Assembly (NCBI GenBank): GCA_945876305.1
Contig: CAMCOB010000010.1
Coordinates: 1 to 23,129 of the forward strand
Origin: Bifidobacterium breve
GTDB lineage: Bacteria > Actinomycetota > Thermoleophilia > Miltoncostaeales > Miltoncostaeaceae
Length of the DNA stretch: 23,129 bases
Direction: 5' to 3'
This document shows positions 12,212 to 20,639 of this stretch, piece after piece. Within the stretch, counting starts at the first letter, position 1; every line of letters starts with the position of its first letter. The notes under the pieces were generated by a model. That model made no database searches, had not been told where the DNA came from, and saw only the letters and a list, made by a program, of their open reading frames with translations. The position numbers and the translations under genes are program-made.

Positions 12212-14333
12212 CCGAATCGCGAGGACCTCCCAGGCGCATCCGATTCGCGTGATCATCATCGCGCTCGTCCTGGGTGCCGCCGCCCTTGGGATCGGCACTG
12301 CCCTCGTTGGATCGCTGTCGTCGGGTGGCTTCAACGATCCCGCGTCTCAGGCGGTACTGGCGCAGGACGCCGTGGTCGCCGCCACTGGGGCATCCGCCGT
12401 GCCATCGGTGGTGGCCATTGTCGACCCCGGAACGCCCATCGCATCACCCACGGGGCAGGCGGCAGTGGCGGATGTCGTCGACACCATGAAGGCCGACCCA
12501 GATGTGGCACGCGTGGTGGGCCCGGTGCCCGGCAGGGCCGGCCTGGTGTCACGGAATGGCGATCTGGCAACCGTGGTCGCGTACTTCGGAAACATCGACG
12601 ACAGCCAGTCGCAGGTGGCGGCGCTACGTCTTCACGACGAGCTCTCGCGCATGGATGGCGTGCAGGTGGGCGGGGGATGGACCGCCGCCGCAGAGACCAG
12701 CGCGATCGTGGGCGAGGATCTCATCCGGGCCGAACTGATCGCCTTCCCCCTGCTCTTCCTGGTGTCGCTCTGGGTGTTCCGCGGGCTGGTGGCCGCACTG
12801 CTGCCGCCCGTGATGGGCGCGCTCGTCATCTTCGGGGGCTTCTTCTTCCTCGGGGTCAGCAACCAGATCTTTGGCGTGTCCGTGTACGCGCTCAACCTGG
12901 TCACCGGCCTGGGCCTCGGGCTCGCAATCGATTACAGCCTGCTCATCGTGTCGCGGTACCGCGAGGAGATCGCGCGCTCCGGCCCGGGCCTCGACGCGCT
13001 CACCGCCACGCTGCGAACCGCGGGCAAGAGCGTCATCTTCAGCGCCATCACGGTGGGTGCCGCGCTGGCGGGCCTCATGATCTTTCCCCAGAACTTCCTG
13101 TTCTCGATGGGGCTCGGAGGGCTGATGGTGGCCCTGGTCGCCGCCGTCGTCGCCGTGGGGGTGCTGCCCGCAGTCCTGGCACTGCTCGGAAACCGCATCA
13201 ACGCACTTGCGCCCCGGCGCTGGCGGGCACGCAGCGAGCATGCGGATGCGGTTGAGGAGTCGGGCGGGTGGTACCGGTTGTCCAGGTTCGTGATGCGCCG
13301 ACCGGTGGCCGTGGCGCTTGTGAGCGGGGCCTTCATGGTGCTGTTGGCGCTTCCGGCGCTCGGCATCCGGTTCACCACAACCGACTCCAACGTGCTGCCA
13401 GCGACCTCGGCGGCTCGCCAGGTGGACGAGACGCTGACCGTTGAGTTCCCGGACGACCGGTACTCACCGATCTTCGCGGCGATCACCGCACCCGACACCG
13501 CGGCGGCCAGAACAAAGATCGCCGACTGGTCGAAGGGCGTGTCGGCGCTTCCGAACGTGGAGACTGTGCAACCGGCCCGGTATCTGGGAGGCAATACGTG
13601 GCAGGTGGACGTCTACTCCAAGACGCCTCCCCTCAATCAACGCAGCATCGACTTGGTGAATGCCATTGATGCCCGCGCCGGACCATATCCGGCGCTCATC
13701 GGTGGCTTTACGTCGCTGTTTGTCAGTCAGCGCACGAGCTTGGCAGCGCACCTGCCCTGGGCGGTACTGGTAATCGTGCTGGTCACGCTGGTCGCGCTCT
13801 TCGCGATGACGGGATCGGTGATCCTGCCCATCAAGGCGGTGATCATGAACCTGCTCACGCTCGGCGCCACGCTGGGCGTGCTCGTGCTCATCTTTCAAGA
13901 TGGTCGCCTCGAGGGGCTACTGCAGTACACCGGGGTGGGCGCGGTTGACCTGACACAGCCAATCCTTATTGGGGCGCTCGCTTTTGGGCTGTCCACCGAT
14001 TACGCAGTATTTCTGCTGTCACGCATCAAGGAACTGCGCGACAGTGGGGTAGGCGAGCACGAAGCGGTGGCCATCGGCTTGCAGCGCACCGGGCGCGTGG
14101 TCACGGCGGCAGCGCTGCTGTTCTGCATCGCGATGGGTGCCTTCGCAACGTCGCGCATCATCATCATCAAAGAGCTTGGTCTGGGCACTGCGTTGGCCGT
14201 CGCACTTGATGCCACGATCGTCCGTGCACTGCTCGTTCCGTCGCTCATGGCGTTGCTCGGGAAGTGGAATTGGTGGGCCCCAAAGCCCCTTCGCAAGCTT
14301 TATGAACGGATTGGGGTGAGAGAAGGCCCCTGA
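12204..14333 (+). CDS. MmpL-family RND transporter
   Basis: A 709-aa inner-membrane transporter built of two similar halves. Each half has one transmembrane helix (12-35; 366-386), a large extracytoplasmic loop (36-175; 387-515) and a five-helix bundle (176-330; 516-700). The proton-relay Asp-Tyr pairs of MmpL proteins are present: AIDYSLLIVSRYREE (Asp243-Tyr244) and STDYAVFLLSRIKEL (Asp599-Tyr600). MmpL proteins drive lipids, glycolipids or small molecules to the envelope using the proton gradient. This one is shorter than mycobacterial MmpL3, lacking the long cytoplasmic tail. The substrate is unknown; the neighbouring secreted genes suggest envelope work. Start ATG 12204 has only a weak Shine-Dalgarno (GGA). 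Confidence 0.93.
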   Translation: MLDRIARTSQAHPIRVIIIALVLGAAALGIGTALVGSLSSGGFNDPASQAVLAQDAVVAATGASAVPSVVAIVDPGTPIASPTGQAAVADVVDTMKADPDVARVVGPVPGRAGLVSRNGDLATVVAYFGNIDDSQSQVAALRLHDELSRMDGVQVGGGWTAAAETSAIVGEDLIRAELIAFPLLFLVSLWVFRGLVAALLPPVMGALVIFGGFFFLGVSNQIFGVSVYALNLVTGLGLGLAIDYSLLIVSRYREEIARSGPGLDALTATLRTAGKSVIFSAITVGAALAGLMIFPQNFLFSMGLGGLMVALVAAVVAVGVLPAVLALLGNRINALAPRRWRARSEHADAVEESGGWYRLSRFVMRRPVAVALVSGAFMVLLALPALGIRFTTTDSNVLPATSAARQVDETLTVEFPDDRYSPIFAAITAPDTAAARTKIADWSKGVSALPNVETVQPARYLGGNTWQVDVYSKTPPLNQRSIDLVNAIDARAGPYPALIGGFTSLFVSQRTSLAAHLPWAVLVIVLVTLVALFAMTGSVILPIKAVIMNLLTLGATLGVLVLIFQDGRLEGLLQYTGVGAVDLTQPILIGALAFGLSTDYAVFLLSRIKELRDSGVGEHEAVAIGLQRTGRVVTAAALLFCIAMGAFATSRIIIIKELGLGTALAVALDATIVRALLVPSLMALLGKWNWWAPKPLRKLYERIGVREGP

Positions 14334-14338
14334 GTCGC

Positions 14339-14344
14339 TATCCT
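14339..14344 (+). promoter_or_regulatory. -10 box (TATCCT) of the rplY operon
   Basis: TATCCT lies 39 bases before ATG 14384, leaving a 5' UTR of about 30 bases that carries a strong Shine-Dalgarno. No good -35 box is seen. Confidence 0.4.
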
Positions 14345-14367
14345 CCCCCGTCGGTCCGGACCCACCC

Positions 14368-14374
14368 AGGAAGG
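14368..14374 (+). promoter_or_regulatory. Shine-Dalgarno of rplY
   Basis: AGGAAGG with a nine-base spacer to ATG 14384. It is one of the strongest ribosome-binding sites in the window and contrasts with the leaderless-type starts nearby. Confidence 0.75.
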
Positions 14375-14383
14375 CTTCACCAG

Positions 14384-15043
14384 ATGTCGCAGCACGTTCC
14401 TCTTTCTGTCAGCACACGCACCGAGTTCGGCAGCGCCAAGACGCGCCGTCTTCGCAAGGCTGGGCGCTTGCCCGGCGTGCTGTACCAGCCCGGCGGCGAC
14501 TCGCTGCCCTTCCTCGCGGACGAGTACGAGGTCCGTCGCCTCATCGCTCGCGGTGGTGTGCGTTCAGCGGTCGTCGAGTTGACCATCGACTCCGACCCTC
14601 CGCGCACGGTGCTGTTCAAGCAGTGGGATCGCGATCCGGTGCGTGACGACATCACTCACCTCGACCTGCAGCAGGTCGACCTGACGGTTGAGGTCGAGGC
14701 CGACGTGCCCGTCATCCTCATCGGCTCGGCCGTGGGTATTCGTGACGGCGGCATCCTCGACCAGACCACGCTCACCGTTCGCGTGCGCGCCCTGCCGGAT
14801 GCGCTGCCGCGCTCCATCGAACTGGACATCGCAGAGGTTGAGCTCGGTGGCTCGGTGCACGTATCCGATCTTGAGGCGCCTGCTGGTGTCACCATCATCA
14901 CCGACGGCGAGGCCGGTATCGCCTCGATCATGATTACCCGCGCGAACCTGGCTGACACCGACGTCGAGACCATTGGCGAAGAGGGTGCCGAGGGCGCCGT
15001 CGAGTCCGACTCGTCGGAGGACGCAGGAGCCGGGGAGGAGTAG
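14384..15043 (+). CDS. rplY: 50S ribosomal protein L25/TL5/CTC
   Basis: A 219-aa protein of the long (CTC/TL5) L25 type. An N-terminal 5S-rRNA-binding beta-barrel starts TRTEFGSAKTRRLRKAGRLP and GVLYQPGGDSLPFLADEYEV; a second beta domain (about 95-185) contains ITHLDLQQVDLTVEVEADVP and the usual 'G..GG.L......v.v...p...P..i..Di' pattern (GIRDGGILDQTTLTVRVRAL). A Glu/Asp/Ala/Gly tail (about 193-219) is typical of actinobacterial CTC proteins. It binds 5S rRNA at the central protuberance of the large subunit. It heads the operon rplY-pth-mfd; pth begins seven bases after its stop. Confidence 0.96.
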   Translation: MSQHVPLSVSTRTEFGSAKTRRLRKAGRLPGVLYQPGGDSLPFLADEYEVRRLIARGGVRSAVVELTIDSDPPRTVLFKQWDRDPVRDDITHLDLQQVDLTVEVEADVPVILIGSAVGIRDGGILDQTTLTVRVRALPDALPRSIELDIAEVELGGSVHVSDLEAPAGVTIITDGEAGIASIMITRANLADTDVETIGEEGAEGAVESDSSEDAGAGEE

Positions 15044-15049
15044 CGGCCA

Positions 15050-15754
15050 GTGGCGGACGCGGCAGCCGATGCGCCGCCGGTCCGCCTGGTGGTCGGCCTG
15101 GGGAATCCGGGCGCGAAGTACGCGCGCACCCGCCACAATGCGGGTCAGCGCGTGGTGCAGGAACTGGCGCTCTGCCTCGACGCAGGCCGGTTTGCCCCGC
15201 GCTACGCGGGGCACTACGCAGAGGCCCATGGACCGTCCGGCCCCGTGGCGCTGCTCATCCCCGCCACGTACATGAACGACTCCGGTTCATCGGTGGGCCC
15301 GGCCGCGGGCACACTTCATGCCGTCGCCGGGCAGGTGCTGGTGGTGCACGACGACATCGATGTGCCATTTGGCGAGGTGCGCGGTAAGCGCGGTGGTGGA
15401 CACGGCGGCCACAATGGGCTGCGATCGATCATCTCGGCGCTCGGCAGTTCCGACTTCCTGCGTATTCGCGTGGGTGTGGGGCGCGCGCCCGCCGCATTCC
15501 GGGGTGACGAAGCAGCATGGGTGCTTGCCGCATTCGACGAGCCGGTGGCAGATGTGCAGACGCTCATCGAGGACGGCCTCACCATGACCGAGGCCGTACT
15601 GGCTGACGGTATGGACGAGGCCATCTCCCGGTTTCACGCACGACCGGCGGGTGAGCGTGCCCGGGCGCGCACCGAGCGCCGTCGGGCCGATGCACCAGAC
15701 GACACAGACCCCACCGCCACCGATGCGGGCGAGCCCGGTCCGGGTTCCGTATGA
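15050..15754 (+). CDS. pth: peptidyl-tRNA hydrolase
   Basis: Pth releases tRNA from peptidyl-tRNAs dropped by ribosomes. The core (10 to about 200) is complete: LVVGLGNPGAKYARTRHNAG with Asn19 and catalytic His29, TYMNDSG with Asn76, VVHDDIDVPFG with Asp101, and GKRGGGHGGHNGLRSI. At 234 aa it exceeds the usual 180-200 because of an Arg/Ala-rich then Asp/Thr/Pro/Gly-rich C-terminal tail of roughly 35 residues that looks disordered. GTG 15050 has AGGAG nine bases upstream, overlapping the end of rplY. Its TGA overlaps the ATG of mfd by four bases (ATGA), so translation is coupled. The rplY-pth neighbourhood is conserved in Actinobacteria. Confidence 0.96.
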   Translation: MADAAADAPPVRLVVGLGNPGAKYARTRHNAGQRVVQELALCLDAGRFAPRYAGHYAEAHGPSGPVALLIPATYMNDSGSSVGPAAGTLHAVAGQVLVVHDDIDVPFGEVRGKRGGGHGGHNGLRSIISALGSSDFLRIRVGVGRAPAAFRGDEAAWVLAAFDEPVADVQTLIEDGLTMTEAVLADGMDEAISRFHARPAGERARARTERRRADAPDDTDPTATDAGEPGPGSV

Positions 15755-18700
15755 GCACGCCCCCGCTCGACCAGCTGGTGCTCGCATCTCGCCCGGTGGG
15801 AGAAGCGGCCGATCGCCTGCTCGCGGGGCACAACGCCGGCCACCTTTCACTCGGCCGCCCGGCATGGGCCGTGGTGCTGGCTGCTCTTGCGCGGCGCTGT
15901 GGCCAGCCGCTCCTCGTGGTACCGGCACGCGACGAGGAGGCCCGCGACCTCGTGACCGATCTTGAGGCCCTGCTTGGGCCTCTGGCCGTTGCGCTGTGGC
16001 CATCGCGTGGCGCCGTATCGGGAGGCGCGGTGGGGATCTCCCCGCATCTGGTCGGCCTGCGCGCACGTGCGCTCGGCGTGCTCGGTGCACCGGGACGGGT
16101 GGTGGTGGCCAGCACTCCCGCGCTCATGGAGCGGGTGCCTGCACGTGATGTCCGCGCCGATGAGGTGGTGCTGGAGCCCGGCATGCGCATTGATATGGAT
16201 GCTCTGGTGGATCGCCTTGCCGGGGTGGGATACGAGCGTGTACCTCAGGTGGAGGAGCGCGGAGAGATGGCCGTGCGGGGTGGCCTGCTTGACGTCTATC
16301 CCTCGACCGCAGACGGCCCGGTGCGCATCGACTGGTTCGGTGACGAGGTGGAGTCGCTGCGCGCGTTCTCGCCATTTACCCAGAAGACCATCCGGCCGCT
16401 CACACGGGTTGGGATCTGGACGGCAGCCGAGCCCGGCGACATACCGCTCGTTGACCCGCTCGTCGATCCGGGCATCGGCGGCGCGCGCGTAGTGCGCCTG
16501 CAGCCGGCTGACTATGAGGGTGCACTCCGTGAGGCCCTCGAGCGGTTGGAGGATGAGGCCGCAGCTGGTGCCCTCGACGATCCGGCCATGCTCATCTCGC
16601 GCCTTGACGACCTGGCGGTGCTCGATCTGCGCGTACCGTCTGGCACTGAGGCCCCGGCATTCGACGTGCGTGAGGCCCGATTTGCCACCCGGGGCATGGC
16701 CGAGGCAGAGTCAGAGATGGCCCGCCTGTCGTCGGATCGCAAGCGCCTGGTGGTGTGCTTCGCACGGCGGGGCGACATGGAGCGCACGCAGCACCTTGTG
16801 ACTCGGGTGGCCCCCATGATCATGGATGCCGATGGCGGGGTGCCGCCGGAGGGCTCGGTGGCGTTTACCCACCTCGACCTCCGCACCGGATTCGTCTCAC
16901 GCGACCTCGGTCTGGCTGTGGTGCCCGACGGCACGCTCATCCGGCGACGCCGCCCCGGGGCCCGCGCCCCGCTCACCGCCGGCCGCCGCATCGCATCATT
17001 CCTTGATCTCAAGGTGGGCGACTACGTCGTGCATGAGGACCAGGGAATCGGGCGGCTCGAGGGATTTGAGACCCGCACCGTGGCCAACGTCACACGCGAT
17101 TACCTGGCGCTCGTGTTCGCGGGTGACGACCGCCTGTACGTCCCCCATGATCACCTCGAGAAGGTGTCGCGCTACGTCGGTGCCGATGGCAGCGCACCCC
17201 CGCTGTCGAAGTTGGGCGGCAAGTCCTGGAGCACGATGAAGGCCCGCGCCCGTGCGGCGGTACGCGAGCTGGCGGGTGAACTCATCTCGCTGTACGAAGC
17301 GCGGGGGCGCGCAGAGGGCTTCGCGTTTCCGCCAGACGACGACCTCACCCGCGAGCTTGAACGCCGCTTCAGTCATCACGAAACGCCGGATCAGCAGCGG
17401 GCGATCGACGAGGTAACCGAGGACATGGAACGGCCATCACCCATGGATCGGCTTGTGTGCGGGGACGTGGGGTTCGGCAAGACCGAGGTGGCCATGCGCG
17501 CGGCCTTCAAGGCGGCGGCCGGTGGCAAGCAGGTACTCGTGCTGGTGCCCACCACCATCCTGGCTCAGCAGCATCTGGCCACCTTCCGGGAGCGCTTCGC
17601 CGAGCTGCCCGTGAGCGTTGACATGGTGAACCGTTTCCGGAGCGCAGCCGAGGTGAAGGCAGTGCTCGCGCGCTTCAAGTCGGGCGAGCTCGACATCGTT
17701 ATCGGCACTCACCGGGTGCTGTCCATGGACGTGCAGCCCAAGGACCTCGGCCTGGTTATCGTGGATGAGGAGCAGCGGTTCGGGGTGTCGCAGAAGGAGG
17801 CGCTGCGGCAACTCCGGCTCACGGTTGACGTGCTCGCGCTCAGCGCCACCCCGATTCCGCGCACCCTGCAAATGTCGATGTCGGGGCTGCGTGACATCAG
17901 CGTGATCGAAACGCCCCCCGCCGGCCGACGCCCCATCGCCACCCACGTGGGCGAGTTCGACGAGCAGGTCGTCATCGCCGCGCTCACGCGCGAGGTGGAG
18001 CGCGGCGGGCAGGCGTTTTATCTGCACAATCGCGTGGAGACCATCGATGAGGCCGCCGAGCGCGTGCGCGAGATGGTGCCGGGCCTCCGCGTGTTGGTGG
18101 GCCACGGCCAGATGCACGAGTCGGCCCTCGAGGACGTGATGATGGCGTTCGTGCGGGGCGAGGCCGATGTGCTGGTGGCCACCAGCATCATCGAGTCGGG
18201 CATCGACATTCCCCGGGCCAACACGCTCATCGTGGACCGGGCCGACATGCTCGGCCTGAGCCAGCTGTACCAGATCCGTGGACGGGTGGGGCGAAGCGAT
18301 GTGACCGCCCACGCCTATCTCTTCTACCCCGACACCGCGTCGGTGACGCGTGAGGCCGCGGCACGGCTGCGGGCAGTGGCCGACTACACCGAGCTTGGCA
18401 GCGGTCTAAGAATCGCCATGCGCGACCTCGAGATCCGTGGGGCAGGCAACCTGCTGGGCGACGAACAGAGCGGCCATGTGGCCGCCGTGGGCTTTGAGAT
18501 GTACGTGGAGATGCTGCAGGAGGCCATCGCTGCGGGCCGGGGCGACCCGCCGCCCGAGGAGGAGGTGCGCGTGGAGATCCCGGTCTCGGCGTACATCCCA
18601 GCCGACTACGTGCCGTTTGAGGCCGCCAAGATCGATCTGCATCGCCGCATCGCGCTCGCACCCGATGCCGAGGCGCTCGACCGCATCACCTCAGAGATTG

Positions 18701-18999
18701 AGGACCGGTTCGGTGAGTTGCCCCAGCCAGTCCATGCCCTCGTGCGGGTGCAGGGTCTTCGCCTGCGCATGCGCGCCGTCGGAGCACGACAGGCAGCGGC
18801 CCGGGCGGGACGTGTGGTCATCGGACCGGTCACGCTGGACTCAGTGGGCATGCGGGCGCTGCGCGATGGGGTGGAGGGCGCGCTGTACTCCACCACCGAC
18901 AACCTCATCAGCGTTCCATCGACGTCCGATCCATCTGCGCGCATCGATGCCGCCATCGCCGCCCTCGATGCCATCGCAACGCCGGTGACTGTGCCGTGA
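15751..18999 (+). CDS. mfd: transcription-repair coupling factor Mfd
   Basis: Mfd removes RNA polymerase stalled at DNA lesions and recruits UvrA. At 1082 aa it is a little short for the family (1100-1230). Domains in order: UvrB-homology/UvrA-contact region (about 1-340), RNA-polymerase-interaction domain beginning near LKVGDYVVHEDQGIGRLEGF (about 420-500), superfamily-2 translocase with Walker A GDVGFGKTEVA (571-581) and DEEQRFGV (672-679), SATPIPRTLQMSMSGLRDIS, the TRG-like IIESGIDIPRANT and QLYQIRGRVGRS, then the TRCF C-terminal domain (about 925-1040). All key motifs are intact. ATG 15751 overlaps pth by four bases and its TGA overlaps the GTG of the next gene by four bases. Confidence 0.97.
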   Translation: MSTPPLDQLVLASRPVGEAADRLLAGHNAGHLSLGRPAWAVVLAALARRCGQPLLVVPARDEEARDLVTDLEALLGPLAVALWPSRGAVSGGAVGISPHLVGLRARALGVLGAPGRVVVASTPALMERVPARDVRADEVVLEPGMRIDMDALVDRLAGVGYERVPQVEERGEMAVRGGLLDVYPSTADGPVRIDWFGDEVESLRAFSPFTQKTIRPLTRVGIWTAAEPGDIPLVDPLVDPGIGGARVVRLQPADYEGALREALERLEDEAAAGALDDPAMLISRLDDLAVLDLRVPSGTEAPAFDVREARFATRGMAEAESEMARLSSDRKRLVVCFARRGDMERTQHLVTRVAPMIMDADGGVPPEGSVAFTHLDLRTGFVSRDLGLAVVPDGTLIRRRRPGARAPLTAGRRIASFLDLKVGDYVVHEDQGIGRLEGFETRTVANVTRDYLALVFAGDDRLYVPHDHLEKVSRYVGADGSAPPLSKLGGKSWSTMKARARAAVRELAGELISLYEARGRAEGFAFPPDDDLTRELERRFSHHETPDQQRAIDEVTEDMERPSPMDRLVCGDVGFGKTEVAMRAAFKAAAGGKQVLVLVPTTILAQQHLATFRERFAELPVSVDMVNRFRSAAEVKAVLARFKSGELDIVIGTHRVLSMDVQPKDLGLVIVDEEQRFGVSQKEALRQLRLTVDVLALSATPIPRTLQMSMSGLRDISVIETPPAGRRPIATHVGEFDEQVVIAALTREVERGGQAFYLHNRVETIDEAAERVREMVPGLRVLVGHGQMHESALEDVMMAFVRGEADVLVATSIIESGIDIPRANTLIVDRADMLGLSQLYQIRGRVGRSDVTAHAYLFYPDTASVTREAAARLRAVADYTELGSGLRIAMRDLEIRGAGNLLGDEQSGHVAAVGFEMYVEMLQEAIAAGRGDPPPEEEVRVEIPVSAYIPADYVPFEAAKIDLHRRIALAPDAEALDRITSEIEDRFGELPQPVHALVRVQGLRLRMRAVGARQAAARAGRVVIGPVTLDSVGMRALRDGVEGALYSTTDNLISVPSTSDPSARIDAAIAALDAIATPVTVP

Positions 19000-19610
19000 T
19001 CTACCTGGTGTTGGGCGCCATCGCGGCGGGATTCGCCCTCATCCCGTTCCCGATCTTCCCGTCGTGGATCGTGGTGGCGTACATGGTGGTGCAGTACCAG
19101 CTCTCGATCCCCCTCGCCATTTTTGTGGGCGCACTTGGCACCACCGTCGGGCGCGTGGGCTTGGTGGCCATCTCGCGGGTCGCCGGCGAGCGGATGCTCG
19201 GCCGATGGTCACGCGGCAACCTTGAGTACCTGCACGGCCGTCTCGAGAGCGCGGCGGGCGACCTGGGCGTGGCAGTGCTGCTGGCGGCATCCCCGCCACC
19301 GGGCGGCGTGCTGTTCATCGTGGCCGGCCTCGTGCGCGTCAAGTTGTGGCTGGTGGCCGCGTCGGTCTTCGTGGGACGCATCATCGGGTACGCCATCAGC
19401 GTCGGTGGTGGCAGCCTGGCGGCGACGGCACTGGCAGATCAACTGCGCGGCCTCATTGGCCCGTGGTCGGTCGTGGTGGCAGTGGCCATCGTGGTGGGCG
19501 TGCTGCTCATCGCCCTGCGCATCGACTACCGGGCACTGATCGAGGATCGACGTTTCAGGTTCCACCGCGGCCGTCGTGGCAGTGGTGACGACATGCCCGG
19601 GAGCGCCTGA
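18996..19610 (+). CDS. integral membrane protein, VTT/DedA-like
   Basis: A 204-aa membrane protein with about five hydrophobic segments (near 1-20, 22-45, 88-106, 112-135, 145-172) and a basic cytoplasmic tail (RFRFHRGRRG). The layout, with two re-entrant-looking Pro/Gly-rich hydrophobic parts (LIPFPIFPSWIVVAY; LLAASPPPGGVLFIVAGLVR) and a late 'GRIIGYAIS' helix, resembles VTT/DedA-family proteins, which move phospholipids or support membrane homeostasis. The similarity is weak, and the conserved acidic/Arg pair of DedA is not clearly visible. GTG 18996 overlaps the mfd stop by four bases, making it the last gene of rplY-pth-mfd. Function unknown. Confidence 0.7.
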   Translation: MIYLVLGAIAAGFALIPFPIFPSWIVVAYMVVQYQLSIPLAIFVGALGTTVGRVGLVAISRVAGERMLGRWSRGNLEYLHGRLESAAGDLGVAVLLAASPPPGGVLFIVAGLVRVKLWLVAASVFVGRIIGYAISVGGGSLAATALADQLRGLIGPWSVVVAVAIVVGVLLIALRIDYRALIEDRRFRFHRGRRGSGDDMPGSA

Positions 19611-19628
19611 CCGGCGCTCGACCGCTGG

Positions 19629-19634
19629 TACAGT
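19629..19634 (+). promoter_or_regulatory. -10 box (TACAGT) of the parvulin lipoprotein gene, leaderless type
   Basis: TACAGT is eight C-rich bases (cccgcccc) before GTG 19643. CTGACC at 19607-19612, 16 bases upstream and overlapping the previous stop codon, is a four-of-six -35 box, the best -35 match noted at these promoters. The context TGGTACAGTCC is identical to that before tRNA-Gln. Confidence 0.55.
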
Positions 19635-19642
19635 CCCGCCCC

Positions 19643-20635
19643 GTGCCGACCCACTTTCGCCCCGCAATCGCCGCGCTCGCGGCCGGCGTCGCTCTGGCAG
19701 CGATCGCCCTGACCGGATGCGGAGGTGTCGCCGATGGCGGTGTCGCCCAGGTGGGTGATCAGGTCATCCAGCAATCGGAACTCGATCAGACGCTCTCGCA
19801 GCAGAAGTCCGCAGCCGAGCAGCAGAAGCAGACCTTTCCGGCAGAGGGAACCGACGAGTACGCGGTCCTCGCGCAGAACGCGCTTGCGTCGCTGGTGTTT
19901 CAGCGCATCGTGGACCAGGAGGCAGAGAAGTGCGGCAAGCCCTGCGTACCGACCGCTGCGCAGCTGAAGGCCGAGATCAAAAAGATCGTTACAACGAACT
20001 TCAGCGGCAGCCAGAAGCAGTTTGATGACTTTCTCAAGAAGGCCAACCTCACCACGGCCGACGTCACGCGCATCATTCGCACCGACCTCGAACAGCCCAA
20101 GCTGCTCGCCCGGGTGACCAAGGGCATCACGTTTACCCCGGCCGAGGCGCTGGCCTATTGCAAGGCGAACCCGCAGGAGTTCAAGCAGGCCTCCAGTCGC
20201 GAGGCCTCGCATATTCTGGTGAAGACCAAGGCCGAGGCTGACCGCATCAGCGCGATGGTCAACTCGTCCAACTTCGCCGCGCTCGCCAAGCAGTACTCCA
20301 CAGACCCCGGTTCAAAGAATCAGGGCGGAAGCCTCGGTGCCATTACGAAGGGCGCCCTCGTCCCCGAGTTCGAAAAGGTCGCCTTCGCACTCGGCGACAG
20401 CCAGATTTCCGCACCGGTGCAGACGCAGTTTGGGTGGCACATCATTACCGCCACGGTGACGCCCGCCCGCGACATCCCGTGCGCCGAGGCCCAGGCGGAC
20501 ATCATCACCCAGCAGTTGCAGATCAAGAAGAGCGCCGCCGAGGCGAAGTGGCGCACCACGCTGCTCAAGCAGTGGGACTCGCGCATCGTCTACTCCGACG
20601 AATCGCTGAAGCCCGCCAGCACCACGGGCGGATAG
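19643..20635 (+). CDS. parvulin-type peptidyl-prolyl isomerase lipoprotein (PrsA/SurA-like)
   Basis: A 330-aa exported foldase. The signal peptide ends in the lipobox LTGC, so Cys26 would be lipidated and the protein tethered outside the membrane. Residues about 35-180 are a SurA/PrsA-like helical chaperone region (VGDQVIQQSELDQTLSQQK; QNALASLVFQRIVDQEAEKC). A single parvulin domain (about 184-280) contains SREASHILVKTKAEADRI, FAALAKQYSTDPGSKNQGGS, LGAITKGALVPEFEKVAFAL and FGWHIITATV, and a charged helical tail closes the protein. It likely helps fold secreted proteins. GTG 19643 is fixed by the promoter box and a proper signal sequence. mazG follows four bases after the stop. It occupies the interval between mfd and mazG, which are adjacent in mycobacteria. 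Confidence 0.93.
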   Translation: MPTHFRPAIAALAAGVALAAIALTGCGGVADGGVAQVGDQVIQQSELDQTLSQQKSAAEQQKQTFPAEGTDEYAVLAQNALASLVFQRIVDQEAEKCGKPCVPTAAQLKAEIKKIVTTNFSGSQKQFDDFLKKANLTTADVTRIIRTDLEQPKLLARVTKGITFTPAEALAYCKANPQEFKQASSREASHILVKTKAEADRISAMVNSSNFAALAKQYSTDPGSKNQGGSLGAITKGALVPEFEKVAFALGDSQISAPVQTQFGWHIITATVTPARDIPCAEAQADIITQQLQIKKSAAEAKWRTTLLKQWDSRIVYSDESLKPASTTGG

Positions 20636-20639
20636 CAAC

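Noticed and set aside
9008..14333. Idea that the lysyl-oxidase-like enzyme cross-links the adjacent secreted protein.
   Set aside because: The secreted protein contains only five lysines in 744 residues, so it is a poor candidate substrate; adjacency alone is not enough.
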